NCBI RefSeq assembly: GCF_000299875.1
Contig: NZ_AMRK01000009.1
Span: 144,850 to 208,849 of the forward strand
Direction: 5' to 3'
Source of the DNA: Celeribacter baekdonensis B30
GTDB taxonomy: Bacteria; Pseudomonadota; Alphaproteobacteria; Rhodobacterales; Rhodobacteraceae
DNA length: 64,000 nucleotides
The position numbers and the translations under genes are program-made. Below are positions 55,505-64,000 of the stretch, piece after piece. Numbering within the stretch: the stretch's first letter is position 1; each line of letters opens with the position of its first letter. The notes under the pieces were generated by a model. The model was not told where the DNA came from and searched no databases. It worked only from the letters and a program-made list of their open reading frames with translations.

Positions 55505-56488
55505 TCAGAATTCGGTCTCGTTGAGCAGCGTGTAGATGTCATAGACCGACGGGCCGATCAAAATGATCAACAGCGGTGGCACGGTCAACATCATTGTGGC
55601 AAGGGTCATCTTGGTAGGCAACTTGTTTGCAGTCTCTTCGGCGCGCATCACGCGTTTATCGCGCATTTCACCCGCATAAACACGAAGCGCATCGGCAATT
55701 GAGGTGCCGAATTGTTGCGACTGTATCAGGACAGTGACGAAAGAGGCCACATCGGCCACACCACAGCGTTCGGCCATGTCTTTGAGCACGACGGATTTGT
55801 CTTTACCGGCCTTGATCTCATAGGACACGATTTCAAATTCATCGGCAAGCGCAGGGAAGCCGGAGCGGATTTCACGGGCCACCCGGATGATGGATTGGTC
55901 CAGTGATTGCCCGGCTTCGACGCAAACCAGCATCAAATCGAGCGCGTCGGGAAAGCCGTTGATGATTTCCTCTTTGCGCGCTTCGATCCGGCGGGTGACC
56001 CAATATTTCGGTGCCATATAGCCGATACAGGCAGGCAAAAGCACGGTCAGGATCAGGGATTTCGGCGTCATCTCCTGTTGGGTGGACTTGAGCATGGCGT
56101 AGAGCACGCCAAAGGCCAAAGCGCCCAGACCAAGGGCAAATTGCGAGAAGTGAAAGATCCGCACAGCGTTTTTGGAGCGATAGCCGGCCTGGATCATCTT
56201 CAGTTGGGCGGCGGAATATTCTTCCTCGTCTTGCGGCTCAAGAAAGGCAGAGTATTTGGCCAGAGAGGCGCCCTTGCTATTGTCTGTGCGCAGTTTGGCG
56301 GCCTTTTTGCCACCATTGGGTTTGGCTGCGTCCGATTGCGCACGGAGGCGGTCCATCGGGTCGTTCTTTTTCTTCAAAAGCGTTGGCAGGGCGATCAAAA
56401 TCAGGACGGCGCCCAAAGTTCCGATCAGGATCAGCGGACCAAAGGGGCCAAGTTGATCGCCGAGGATGGATGTGAAAATCTGTTGCAT
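55505..56488 (-). CDS. tadC: tad pilus inner-membrane platform protein TadC
   Basis: A 327-residue T2SSF-domain protein. Hydrophobic segments lie at residues 16-34, about 117-160 and near the C-terminus, and the GspF-like domain has DALDLMLVCVEAGQSLDQSI, LADEFEIVSYEIKAGKDKSV and FGTSIADALRVYAGEMRDKR. With TadB it forms the platform on which CpaF works. It follows tadB by 19 bases. Confidence 0.93.
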   Translation of the reverse strand: MQQIFTSILGDQLGPFGPLILIGTLGAVLILIALPTLLKKKNDPMDRLRAQSDAAKPNGGKKAAKLRTDNSKGASLAKYSAFLEPQDEEEYSAAQLKMIQAGYRSKNAVRIFHFSQFALGLGALAFGVLYAMLKSTQQEMTPKSLILTVLLPACIGYMAPKYWVTRRIEARKEEIINGFPDALDLMLVCVEAGQSLDQSIIRVAREIRSGFPALADEFEIVSYEIKAGKDKSVVLKDMAERCGVADVASFVTVLIQSQQFGTSIADALRVYAGEMRDKRVMRAEETANKLPTKMTLATMMLTVPPLLIILIGPSVYDIYTLLNETEF

Positions 56489-56507
56489 GATCTGTGTCCT
56501 GTCCGTG

Positions 56508-57479
56508 TCAAACCTTGATGTTCACAAGGGAACGCATGACGAAAAGATTGGCGATGAGAAAGCCTGCGACGATCAGACAGGCGGGGATAAAGACCGCAGT
56601 GTCTTTGACGGTGTCAAAGTAGGTGGGTTTGGTCACTGAGATGAGGATGAGCGCACCGACCGGGAAGGCCGACAAGAAGTTGCCCGACCATTTCGCCTCG
56701 GCGGTGATCGCTTTCACCCGGCGGAACAGTTTGAAGCGCGAGCGGATCACTTTCGAGAGACCTTCAAGCACCTCGGCCAAGTTGCCGCCCGATTGCTGTT
56801 GGATCGCCACGGCCACGGCCAAAAAGCGCAAATCCTGCATGTCGAGCCGCTCGGCCATGTCTTTGAGCGCTTCCCCGACGTCGCGACCATAGGCGCTCTC
56901 GTCCGCGATGACGCCCATTTCGGTGCCCAAAGGATCGGGGACCTCTTTGGCAACAATCGTCAAAGCATTGGAAAACGGGTGACCCACACGCAAGGAGCGC
57001 ACCATCAATTCCACCGCATCGGGCAGTTGCTCTTCGATCATGGCAAGGCGCTTTTTGGCCTTGCCCTGAATCCACACGAACACGCCGCCGATGCCCATGG
57101 CAACCGACACGGCCACGCGGATTGGAACGGAGGTGGCGGTGCCGATCGAAAGACCGACAAAGGCAACCATGCCCAAAAAGCCCATGAGCATGATCAGTTG
57201 CGGCGGCGAAAAGGCGATATTGGCCTTTTGGGCCTTTTCGGCCAGGATCGAATAGAGCGGGATTTGCCGCGATTGCAGGTGTTGACCCATCTCTTTGCGC
57301 AGTTGATTGAGCACTGCTTCGCGGTCGCCCGTGCCTTTTTCCAAAAGCTCAAAGCGGCGGTTCACTTTGGAATTCAGCGAAATGGATTTGCCGAACACCG
57401 TCAGATAAATCCCCTCGACCAAAAGGAGCACGGCGATGAAAATGACGCCGTAGATGAGCGGTTCTATGGACAGGACCAT
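56508..57479 (-). CDS. tadB: tad pilus inner-membrane platform protein TadB
   Basis: A 323-residue protein with an N-terminal membrane segment (YGVIFIAVLLLVEGIYLTVF), a middle pair of segments and the T2SSF domain (LPDAVELMVRSLRVGHPFSN, FLAVAVAIQQQSGGNLAEVL). It is the partner of TadC in the inner-membrane platform. The gene lies between cpaF and tadC with short gaps. Confidence 0.93.
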   Translation of the reverse strand: MVLSIEPLIYGVIFIAVLLLVEGIYLTVFGKSISLNSKVNRRFELLEKGTGDREAVLNQLRKEMGQHLQSRQIPLYSILAEKAQKANIAFSPPQLIMLMGFLGMVAFVGLSIGTATSVPIRVAVSVAMGIGGVFVWIQGKAKKRLAMIEEQLPDAVELMVRSLRVGHPFSNALTIVAKEVPDPLGTEMGVIADESAYGRDVGEALKDMAERLDMQDLRFLAVAVAIQQQSGGNLAEVLEGLSKVIRSRFKLFRRVKAITAEAKWSGNFLSAFPVGALILISVTKPTYFDTVKDTAVFIPACLIVAGFLIANLFVMRSLVNIKV

Positions 57480-57496
57480 GGTGTCAAACTCCTATA

Positions 57497-58966
57497 TCAG
57501 CGGGGGGTTGTGGGTTCAAAAATGGAATGCGGCAGGTCATAGCCCCACATGCGGAAGCGTTCGGAAAAGTGGCTGCGCACACCCGTCGCGGTGAAATGGC
57601 CGATGATTTTATTGTCTGGCGTGAGGCCCGTGCGTTGAAAGCGGAAGACCTCCTGCATGGAAATCACATCGCCTTCCATCCCGGTGATCTCGGTGATCGA
57701 GACCATGCGGCGCGAGCCGTCTTGTAGGCGCGAGGCCTGCACGATCAGGTTCACAGCCGAAGAGATTTGCGACCGCACCGCTTTGAGCGGCATTTCGATC
57801 CCGGCCATGGCGATCATGTTTTCCAGGCGCGACACACCATCGCGCGCCGAGTTGGCGTGGATCGTGGTCATCGAGCCATCGTGGCCGGTGTTCATCGCCT
57901 GCAACATGTCGATCACCTCTTCACCGCGGGTTTCCCCGACGATGATCCGGTCCGGACGCATCCGCAAAGCGTTGCGCAAACAGTCGCGCTGGGTCACAGC
58001 ACCCTTGCCCTCGACGTTCGCCGGGCGGCTTTCCATCCGACCGACATGGGTCTGTTGCAATTGAAGTTCGGCGGTGTCTTCGATCGTCAGAATGCGTTCG
58101 TCATTGTCAATGAATGAGGAAAGCGCGTTGAGCGTGGTGGTTTTTCCTGACCCCGTCCCGCCCGACACGATGACGTTGAGGCGGGTCGAGACGGCAGCCT
58201 GAAGATAAGCGGCCATTTCTTCGGTAAAAGCGCCAAAACGCACCAGATCGTCAATCGCCAGTTTTTCTTTTTTGAACTTACGAATGGAGACGAGCGAGCC
58301 ATCGACGGCCACGGGCGGCACCATGGCGTTGAAACGTGAGCCATCTGCGAGACGGGCGTCAACATAGGGGTTGGATTCATCGACCCGGCGCCCCACGGCG
58401 GAGACGATTTTGTCGATGATCCGCAACAGGTGTTTTTCGTCTTTGAACGTGATGTCCGACAGCATCAACTTGCCGTTGCGCTCGACGAAAATTTGTTGTG
58501 GGCCGTTGACCAGAATATCGTTGACCGTGTCGTCTTTCAAAAGCGTTTCAAGCGGGCCGAGGCCACGCACCTCGTCATAGAGGTCTTGGTTCAGCGTCAG
58601 GCGTTCGTCGCGGTTCAGGACCAAGCCCTGATCGGCCAAAAATTCTGCAGTGATTTCAGTTATTTCCGCCCGAAGTTCCTTTTCACCCGCGGTTTCCAAG
58701 GCGCCCAGGTTGAGGTCTTCCAACAGGCGCTTGTGCATCTCGACCTTGATGTCGCTCAGACGTTCCTTGCGGCGGCGTTCCTTGTCCTGCGGCACGACCT
58801 GTGCCGCTTGGATGGATTCGCGGCGCAGGGACTTGGAGGCCACGGCCGCTTGCGGCGCAGACACAGCGGGTGCGGAAGCGGATGGTTTGACGGCGCTCGG
58901 TTGAGCCGCCGATTTTGCAACCGGTTCGGCCTTTTGGGTCTCGGACTTTTTGTATCTCGAAAACAT
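57497..58966 (-). CDS. cpaF: tad pilus assembly ATPase CpaF/TadA
   Basis: The 489-residue ATPase starts at ATG 58966 (GAGGA ahead). A Pro/Ala-rich N-terminus is followed by the GspE/VirB11-like core: Walker [21 protein letters not shown], the Asp box [15 protein letters not shown], Walker [21 protein letters not shown] and the His box [14 protein letters not shown]. It powers both extension and retraction in Tad pili of Caulobacter. It is cytoplasmic. Confidence 0.95.
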   Translation of the reverse strand: MFSRYKKSETQKAEPVAKSAAQPSAVKPSASAPAVSAPQAAVASKSLRRESIQAAQVVPQDKERRRKERLSDIKVEMHKRLLEDLNLGALETAGEKELRAEITEITAEFLADQGLVLNRDERLTLNQDLYDEVRGLGPLETLLKDDTVNDILVNGPQQIFVERNGKLMLSDITFKDEKHLLRIIDKIVSAVGRRVDESNPYVDARLADGSRFNAMVPPVAVDGSLVSIRKFKKEKLAIDDLVRFGAFTEEMAAYLQAAVSTRLNVIVSGGTGSGKTTTLNALSSFIDNDERILTIEDTAELQLQQTHVGRMESRPANVEGKGAVTQRDCLRNALRMRPDRIIVGETRGEEVIDMLQAMNTGHDGSMTTIHANSARDGVSRLENMIAMAGIEMPLKAVRSQISSAVNLIVQASRLQDGSRRMVSITEITGMEGDVISMQEVFRFQRTGLTPDNKIIGHFTATGVRSHFSERFRMWGYDLPHSIFEPTTPR

Positions 58967-59001
58967 CTGATCGTTCCTCAAGGCCCCGGCAGGGGCATTA
59001 T

Positions 59002-60255
59002 TTATTCCGCAGCTTCAAGCTGTTCGGTTTGATGCGCGTGAATGGACGCGGCAAGTTTTTGGATTTCTTTGCGCAGCGGGTTCTTGGTGGCTTCAATGCC
59101 CAAAGGCAGACCCTGATCACAGGAATCGCGCACCGGGCGACCGCCGTCGGGGAATTGCACATCCACCGAAATCTCAAGATTCTCGGCCATGCGTTTGGTG
59201 CGGGCTTTGGCCGACAAATCCATGCTTTTGGGCGCGCGATTGAGCAGGAAGCGCAGTTTTTCAAACGGCAATTCTTCGGCGCGCAAAGCGGTACGCAGGC
59301 GCAAAATGTTTTGGGCCGAACGTAGGTCCAACTCAAAGGGCGCAAAGTAAAAATCGGCGGCGTTGAGCACGGTTTCGGTCCAGCTCACAAGCACTGTCGG
59401 CATGTCGATCACGACATAATCAAACAGTGCTCGCGCCTTGGCCAGAAGCCGTTCCACATCCTGCGCCTCGATGAAATCGAGCGGCAGGATTTCCGGTGGC
59501 GCGGTCAGAACCGACAATTTGTCGTTGAAATTCATCAACGCGCCCTTAAAGGCATCGTCATCCATGATGTCGGTCGAAGACAACAACTCATACACGGCCT
59601 CGCGGCGCGGCAGGTCGAGGTAGGTCGAAACCGAGCCGTATTGCAGGTTGAAATCCATCAACAGCACACGCGGTTGCGGGCCTTTCTTTTCAATATTCGC
59701 CAATTCCCACGCGAGGTTCACGGCGATGGTCGAGGCCCCGGCACCCCCGGCTACGGATTGCACCGGCAGGACAATGCCATTGGCGCCTTTTGGCGCGGCG
59801 GGGGCGGGGTGTGTGGCGTCGATAAAATCGACGGCTGCGATCTTGCGCGGGGCATCAAGGCGCAGGATGGCATCGTGAAGCGCATTTTCGGGAAGCGGGT
59901 AGGGGATGAAATCTTCGGCCCCCAATTGTAGCAATTGGTGCAACGCCATCGGCGAGACTTCGTCGGCGATCAGGATGACCTTAACACCTTGAATCTTTGC
60001 AGATTTGATCAAGTCGGCGATCATGGCCAAAAGGCCTTCGTCCTCTTGATCAAGGGCGATGGCGACAAATTTCAACCCGCCGCTTTCTGGCTGGCGGAAA
60101 AACTGTCTGGCATCCTCAAAGGATAGATCGCCCCAGGATTCACCCAGTTCGCTTTCCATGTCTTCGATCAAAAGATCGAAGTTTTGCACGTCCCGGCTGA
60201 CGGTACAGGCCACAAGTGGGGCCGGGTCGTTGTGCAATGCAGTTTCACTCGTCAT
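59002..60255 (-). CDS. cpaE: tad pilus assembly ATPase-like protein CpaE/TadZ
   Basis: A 417-residue protein with an N-terminal receiver-like domain (VKVILIADEVSPMALHQLLQ) lacking a full phospho-acceptor set. A MinD/ParA-type ATPase domain follows, with the Walker A region VQSVAGGAGASTIAVNLAWE in which the deviant lysine is replaced (GGAGAST), and LLMDFNLQYGSVSTYLDLPR. It localises the Tad machine, often at the pole. The Walker A without lysine is usual for TadZ/CpaE. Confidence 0.92.
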   Translation of the reverse strand: MTSETALHNDPAPLVACTVSRDVQNFDLLIEDMESELGESWGDLSFEDARQFFRQPESGGLKFVAIALDQEDEGLLAMIADLIKSAKIQGVKVILIADEVSPMALHQLLQLGAEDFIPYPLPENALHDAILRLDAPRKIAAVDFIDATHPAPAAPKGANGIVLPVQSVAGGAGASTIAVNLAWELANIEKKGPQPRVLLMDFNLQYGSVSTYLDLPRREAVYELLSSTDIMDDDAFKGALMNFNDKLSVLTAPPEILPLDFIEAQDVERLLAKARALFDYVVIDMPTVLVSWTETVLNAADFYFAPFELDLRSAQNILRLRTALRAEELPFEKLRFLLNRAPKSMDLSAKARTKRMAENLEISVDVQFPDGGRPVRDSCDQGLPLGIEATKNPLRKEIQKLAASIHAHQTEQLEAAE

Positions 60256-60465
60256 TGCTTTTATGCGTCCTTTTATAGAACGCCAGCGTCACATGAGACG
60301 AGATCCTTTCAAATGAAAAGCCCGGCTCTGATCCTCTGGCGCGTATGCCCGACTCGCGTGTCGGACAGACTGCTCCCATTGAGGATAAGATGCCGGGCAA
60401 CTGGGGCAACAATAGGGCCGAAATCGCGTAATAATTCGCTAATTCGGGACGATGTTGCCGATTGC

Positions 60466-61131
60466 TTACTGACCTGGGTCGATTTCACGCGCACCAAAAT
60501 CGACCAGTTCGGACGGTGCAGTGGCGCTTTCGATATATTCGCGGTGAATGATCTCGGCGTAACGGCTGTCCATGACCAGTTTGGCGTTTTCCACAAAACC
60601 AGAGACTTCGGTCACGGTGCGGCGGTTCTTGCGCTCCGGGTCCTGCGTCACGATCAGCGGTTGGGTTTCGCCGTAAGACACCATCGCCTCAAGCCGCGAC
60701 CGTGAAATGCCGTTGCGGGCAAGTTCCGCGACCACAGCCTTGGCGCGTCTGAGGCCAAGGGATTTGTTGTAGCTGTCAGAGCCAACAAGATCGGTGTGAC
60801 CATAGACGCGGAAGCGCACTTCGGGGAATTGCGCCATATAACGCGCCTGTTTGCGGATTGCATCGCGCGCCGCCCCGTCCAAGATCGCCGAGTTGAATTC
60901 GAAATTCACGGTTGTCGGCACTTCGGCGGCAAAGCGTTCATTCAAATCAATCACGTAGCTGAGTTGCCCAGTTTGCACGAGCGTGTTGTTCATGGTCGAA
61001 TTGCCAAAGGTGCCGTTGTCGACGTAGCCGCCGGCCTCTTGATACCAAGAGGAAAAGACTTTTTGATCGGTACAGGCAGCAAAGGCGAGAAGGGCAGAAC
61101 CCGCGAGTGTCAGTTTTACAGTCGAGCGCAT
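60466..61131 (-). CDS. OmpA-like lipoprotein inside the tad locus
   Basis: The 221-residue protein has the lipobox LLAFAACT. Its OmpA-like peptidoglycan-binding domain reads TVNFEFNSAILDGAARDAIR, FRVYGHTDLVGSDSYNKSLG, RRAKAVVAELARNGISRSRL, and NRRTVTEVSGF. It sits between cpaC and cpaE, four bases after cpaC, so it probably anchors the secretin CpaC to the cell wall. The location is typical of Rhodobacterales Tad loci but absent from the original Caulobacter cluster; function is inferred. Confidence 0.87.
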   Translation of the reverse strand: MRSTVKLTLAGSALLAFAACTDQKVFSSWYQEAGGYVDNGTFGNSTMNNTLVQTGQLSYVIDLNERFAAEVPTTVNFEFNSAILDGAARDAIRKQARYMAQFPEVRFRVYGHTDLVGSDSYNKSLGLRRAKAVVAELARNGISRSRLEAMVSYGETQPLIVTQDPERKNRRTVTEVSGFVENAKLVMDSRYAEIIHREYIESATAPSELVDFGAREIDPGQ

Positions 61132-61135
61132 GTTC

Positions 61136-62545
61136 TTACTCCATCACATAGCCGTAGGACCCGGAGAAGTCCTGTTTCGCCACTTCAGCAGCGGCGCCGG
61201 ATTTGGGAGCCGAGGTGCCGCCGAAGGTTTTGCCAAACAGGAACAAGTCGCTCTCGGTCGGGATTTTGACCCGATCCGTCGGAAGCGCGAGGGCCATGCT
61301 GTTGACGGGGGTGACCAGATGGGCGGTGACGATGATCACCAATTCAGACTGACGGCGCGAATAATCGGTCGAGCGGAACAGCGCGCCCAAAACCGGAATG
61401 TCGCCCAACCATGGCACCTGACCGACGAGATCTTCGAAATCGTCTTGCAACAGGCCTGCGATGGCAAAGCTTTGCCCGTCGCGCAGCTCAACCGTCGTTG
61501 AGGTTTCGCGGCGTTTGAAGGAGTTGAGGGTAAAGCCATCGACCGAATAGTTGACGGTGGAGTCCACACCCGACACGGCGGCGCGCATTTCAAGGTTGAT
61601 CTGATCGCCATTGACCACCCGGGGGATGAATTCAAGTTCAACACCAAAGGGTTTGTAGTCGATGTAGATGCCGTCATTGTCCGACACCGGGATCGGATAT
61701 TCGCCACCGGCCAGAAATTTGGCCTGTTGACCCGAAAGCGCGGTCAGGTTGGGCTCGGCCAAGGTGCGCACGACGCCTTTTTCTTCCATGGCTTCCAGCA
61801 GGATCGACAATTCCGTTCCACCAATTGAGCCGCCGATGGTCATCGCGCCAAGCGTGCCTTCTTTGACCATGACTGCGCCGTTCTCTGTGATCTTGGTCGG
61901 CGTGTTATCCGCACTCAGCCAAGTGCCTGTGCTGCTGCCGATGTTCGGGCCGATGGAATTGATCGAAGCGGACAGATTTTTCGACACGGAGCGCGACATT
62001 TCGGCAAAACGCACTTTCAACATCACCTGTTGGGTGCCGCCGATGTTCAACAGATTGGACACGCGGCCCGGCGCATAGCGTTCGGCCAGCTCAACCGCGC
62101 GTTCCATCATTGTCACCGAGGTGATCACGCCCGACAAAACGATGCCGTCATTGGCCGTGCGCACTTCGATCTTTTCATTCGGCATGATCTGACGCAGGCG
62201 CTCTTTGAATTCGGTGACATCGGGGGTCACCTGAATTTGCACGTTGGTGATCAGCGATCCGTCCGGGCCCAAAAGCGTCATGGTCGTCAACCCCGGAGAC
62301 CGGCCCAACACATAGATCGAGCGATCCGAGAGGGTCGAGATATCCGCGATTTCGGCATTGGCCACAGAAATTTCCGCGAAAGGTTCGTCACTTTCGACCA
62401 CGACCGCGCGGTTCATGGGCACGTTTAGGACGCCCGAGGGAGAGCCGGTCATGACACGAAGTTTGTCAGCAAAAGCCCCTTGGGGCATTGCTCCGATAAC
62501 AGCACACCCCAAAAGGGCTGCCTTAAACATATTCAACATTTTCAT
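61136..62545 (-). CDS. cpaC: tad pilus secretin CpaC/RcpA
   Basis: A 469-residue protein (ATG 62545, AGGATCAC ahead) with a signal peptide ending QGAFA. An N-terminal pilus-domain (LRVMTGSPSGVLNVPMNRAV) and a BON-like repeat (LRQIMPNEKIEVRTANDGIV) precede the secretin domain, whose core includes MLKVRFAEMSRSVSKNLSAS, RTLAEPNLTALSGQQAKFLA and VPWLGDIPVLGALFRSTDYS. It forms the outer-membrane channel for the Flp pilus. Confidence 0.94.
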   Translation of the reverse strand: MKMLNMFKAALLGCAVIGAMPQGAFADKLRVMTGSPSGVLNVPMNRAVVVESDEPFAEISVANAEIADISTLSDRSIYVLGRSPGLTTMTLLGPDGSLITNVQIQVTPDVTEFKERLRQIMPNEKIEVRTANDGIVLSGVITSVTMMERAVELAERYAPGRVSNLLNIGGTQQVMLKVRFAEMSRSVSKNLSASINSIGPNIGSSTGTWLSADNTPTKITENGAVMVKEGTLGAMTIGGSIGGTELSILLEAMEEKGVVRTLAEPNLTALSGQQAKFLAGGEYPIPVSDNDGIYIDYKPFGVELEFIPRVVNGDQINLEMRAAVSGVDSTVNYSVDGFTLNSFKRRETSTTVELRDGQSFAIAGLLQDDFEDLVGQVPWLGDIPVLGALFRSTDYSRRQSELVIIVTAHLVTPVNSMALALPTDRVKIPTESDLFLFGKTFGGTSAPKSGAAAEVAKQDFSGSYGYVME

Positions 62546-62769
62546 GTGATCCTGCCTCTGTCGACCACGCCTCAAAATCGGACTCTTTTGGTCCACTTGC
62601 TGGAACCATGTGTCAATTTCCGTTTTTTTGCAAGAATCAATCTGTTGAACGCTGTTTGTGATGTGGATAAGTCACAAGGTTTGTGTGAAATATTGAGTGT
62701 TATCGAGCAAGGTGACGAAATAAAGACGGCTGGGTGTCCCGCCGTCTTTGGTCTTTTGCACCGGCCTGA

Positions 62770-63618
62770 TCAGTTTGAGCAGGGGATCGGCATTTCGATG
62801 ATCTCTGCGCCTTTGCGGGTGCGGACCGTGCACACCTGATCTTTCGGCTTTTCGGCGATGATCTGTTCTTCAGCAATGCCCAAAAGCGTGCGCTGGTCCA
62901 CTTCGACGCCACCGACGATGGTGTCGTCGTTGCGTCCGACCAGCGAGAGGGACAAACGGCCGGAGCTTTGAGCTGTGGCCAGCCCTGCGACTTGGGTGGG
63001 GGTGGCTTCGACGGTGACGGTGCGGGCGATGGTGGAGGATTGGCGTTCCCCGTTTGCTGTCTGATCGACGGCCACCAAGGGGATTGAGGTCAGGATCAAT
63101 TTGGTCGAGTCAGAGCTGGACCCCGGCAATTGACCAGTCCAATAGATGTCAACACGGTCGCCCGGACGCAGCAGACCAGAGACGCCTGTCGACACGTCGA
63201 CCTTGATCGCAAAAGCCCGCATCCCTTTCGACAGGCGCGTGGCCACGCCGGCATCTTCGCCAGGGGCGCTCAATTTGACCGCCATCAGCGGTTCCATCGG
63301 CTCAATGGCACGCAGAGCGACGCGGGGCGTATCCGGGCCTTCGGGGAAAAGGTCTTCTTCGGTGCGAAACACACCCTCTGGCATGGCTTCGACCGGCCAT
63401 CTGACCTTTTTGACCATCTCTGTCGTGATCGGGTCGCCAAAGTTGATCAAGGCAGAGGTGACAAAAATCTCTTCCGTTTGGATCATCTGGGCCCGCATCT
63501 CTTTTTCGCGGTTCAACTCGGCCTGATAGGTGGACATATATCCTCGGGTCATATGGACGGCGAACCCGGCCAATGCGATCCCAATCACGAGAACCAATCC
63601 GAAAATAATACGCATCAT
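62770..63618 (-). CDS. cpaB: Flp pilus assembly protein CpaB/RcpC
   Basis: The 282-residue protein starts at ATG 63618 (AAAGGAA ahead) with one membrane helix (IIFGLVLVIGIALAGFAVHM). A SAF-like domain (SALINFGDPITTEMVKKVRW) and the RcpC-type domain (FAIKVDVSTGVSGLLRPGDR, VDIYWTG) follow. It probably gates or modifies the secretin in the periplasm. The 224-base gap to cpaC is long and could carry an internal promoter. Confidence 0.92.
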   Translation of the reverse strand: MMRIIFGLVLVIGIALAGFAVHMTRGYMSTYQAELNREKEMRAQMIQTEEIFVTSALINFGDPITTEMVKKVRWPVEAMPEGVFRTEEDLFPEGPDTPRVALRAIEPMEPLMAVKLSAPGEDAGVATRLSKGMRAFAIKVDVSTGVSGLLRPGDRVDIYWTGQLPGSSSDSTKLILTSIPLVAVDQTANGERQSSTIARTVTVEATPTQVAGLATAQSSGRLSLSLVGRNDDTIVGGVEVDQRTLLGIAEEQIIAEKPKDQVCTVRTRKGAEIIEMPIPCSN

Positions 63619-63837
63619 GTCTTTCCTTTGCTTCCGGGGTTTGAGGTCGCTTTCAGCGGCCACCCCTTATGCTCCATCCAGCCACCGTGCCGATCAAATG
63701 AGGCATTTCGGTGATCGCGGGGTGGCGAGGATGTGAATTTTTTCGTGTTTCGGGACAAAGCGGGTAAAAGGGCCGGGTTGTCTTTTTACCAAGGCGCAGG
63801 ATCAAAGCGCAGATTTATGCCGCGACATTGAGCAATA

Positions 63838-63876
63838 GGAAAGCCGCGCCCTGTCCCAGAGCGCGGCTTTTGATTT
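63838..63876 (-). terminator. terminator after the Flp pilin gene
   Basis: On the minus strand AAAGCCGCGC and GCGCGGCTTT pair around a CTCTGGGACAG-type loop, followed by a short T-containing run. It lies 30 bases after the pilin stop, and so can end most pilin transcripts before cpaB, a usual way to set pilin in excess. Confidence 0.75.
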
Positions 63877-63904
63877 TGTCGCCATGGCCCGAGGGCCAGA
63901 GTGT

Positions 63905-64000
63905 TTAGTAAGCCACAACAGAGCGTGTTGCGAGATCGGTGGAGATGGTGTTGCCGAGGGCTTTGGTGCCACCGGACACGGAGGTCAAAACGGCGATGCC
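63905..64000 (-). CDS. Flp family type IVb pilin (partial, start outside window)
   Basis: The last 31 codons of a minus-strand gene run off the right edge: GIAVLTSVSGGTKALGNTIS then TDLATRSVVAY and stop. This is the typical C-terminus of short Flp pilins, which follow a hydrophobic N-terminal helix with the G/XXXXEY processing site (not visible here). It stands directly ahead of cpaB, the normal place of the pilin gene in cpa/tad loci. It would be the main pilus subunit. Confidence 0.8.
   Translation of the reverse strand, partial: GIAVLTSVSGGTKALGNTISTDLATRSVVAY

Overview
The window is a 64 kb piece of chromosome from a GC-rich alphaproteobacterium, most likely a marine Rhodobacteraceae (Roseobacter group) bacterium. 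The basis is the gene content and order: a fad operon with MerR regulators, ybgC-tolQRAB-pal-cpoB-tilS-ftsH, ruvCAB, a Caulobacter-type tad/cpa pilus locus, a TTG-started ftsH, and regulatory sites of alphaproteobacterial type. The genus cannot be read from the sequence. There are no insertion sequences, phage genes, integrases or CRISPR arrays. One tRNA (Gly-TCC) is present and there is no rRNA.

Layout. 1-3.7 kb: the end of a SPOR-domain protein, a membrane protein that looks like an M48 peptidase without its zinc site, a sulfotransferase-like protein, and the decayed 3' end of a GNAT acetyltransferase gene. 3.7-11.8 kb, all on the minus strand: a fatty acid beta-oxidation cluster (FadB-type multifunctional enzyme, NTF2-like protein, thiolase, glutathione transferase, small RHH-like protein, acyl-CoA dehydrogenase of the FadE/DmdC type) headed by two paralogous MerR regulators. 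11.8-17.9 kb: a putative manganese/heavy-metal exporter with a Mur/Fur-like operator, two hotdog thioesterases and a MATE exporter in tandem, pyrD with a DUF952 gene, and a small membrane protein divergent from a TetR regulator with a clear palindromic operator between them.

17.9-26.6 kb: a secreted 5'-nucleotidase behind a Pho box, a GFA protein, DUF1992, an outer-membrane barrel candidate, an HMCES/YedK DNA-protein crosslink enzyme, another hotdog thioesterase, a DUF2892 protein, tRNA-Gly, a HAD-UbiA fusion prenyltransferase, a di-haem peroxidase behind a near-consensus FNR box, and a small transaldolase. 26.7-34.4 kb: priA, a YeeE/YedE sulfur-compound permease, an MFS transporter, msrA, prmA and small hypotheticals. 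34.6-38.8 kb: ruvCAB behind a LexA-like site, aroQ, two Rhodobacteraceae-type hypotheticals and thpR. 38.9-48.0 kb: ybgC and the whole Tol-Pal envelope system, tilS and ftsH. 48.1-51.6 kb: a chorismate mutase, folD, a beta-hydroxyacid dehydrogenase and an AAA ATPase.

51.7 kb to the end: a polytopic GT-C-like protein, then a complete tad/cpa locus on the minus strand, read from the right edge as flp pilin (partial), cpaB, cpaC, an ompA-like lipoprotein, cpaE, cpaF, tadB, tadC, two TPR lipoproteins and cpaA. These genes build and power a Flp (type IVb) pilus.

Most genes are ordinary housekeeping or well-known envelope genes. The points of interest are mainly regulatory sites readable from the sequence (Pho, FNR, TetR, Mur, LexA), two decayed or degenerate genes, and a few uncharacterised families. 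I found no convincing undescribed defence or biosynthetic system.
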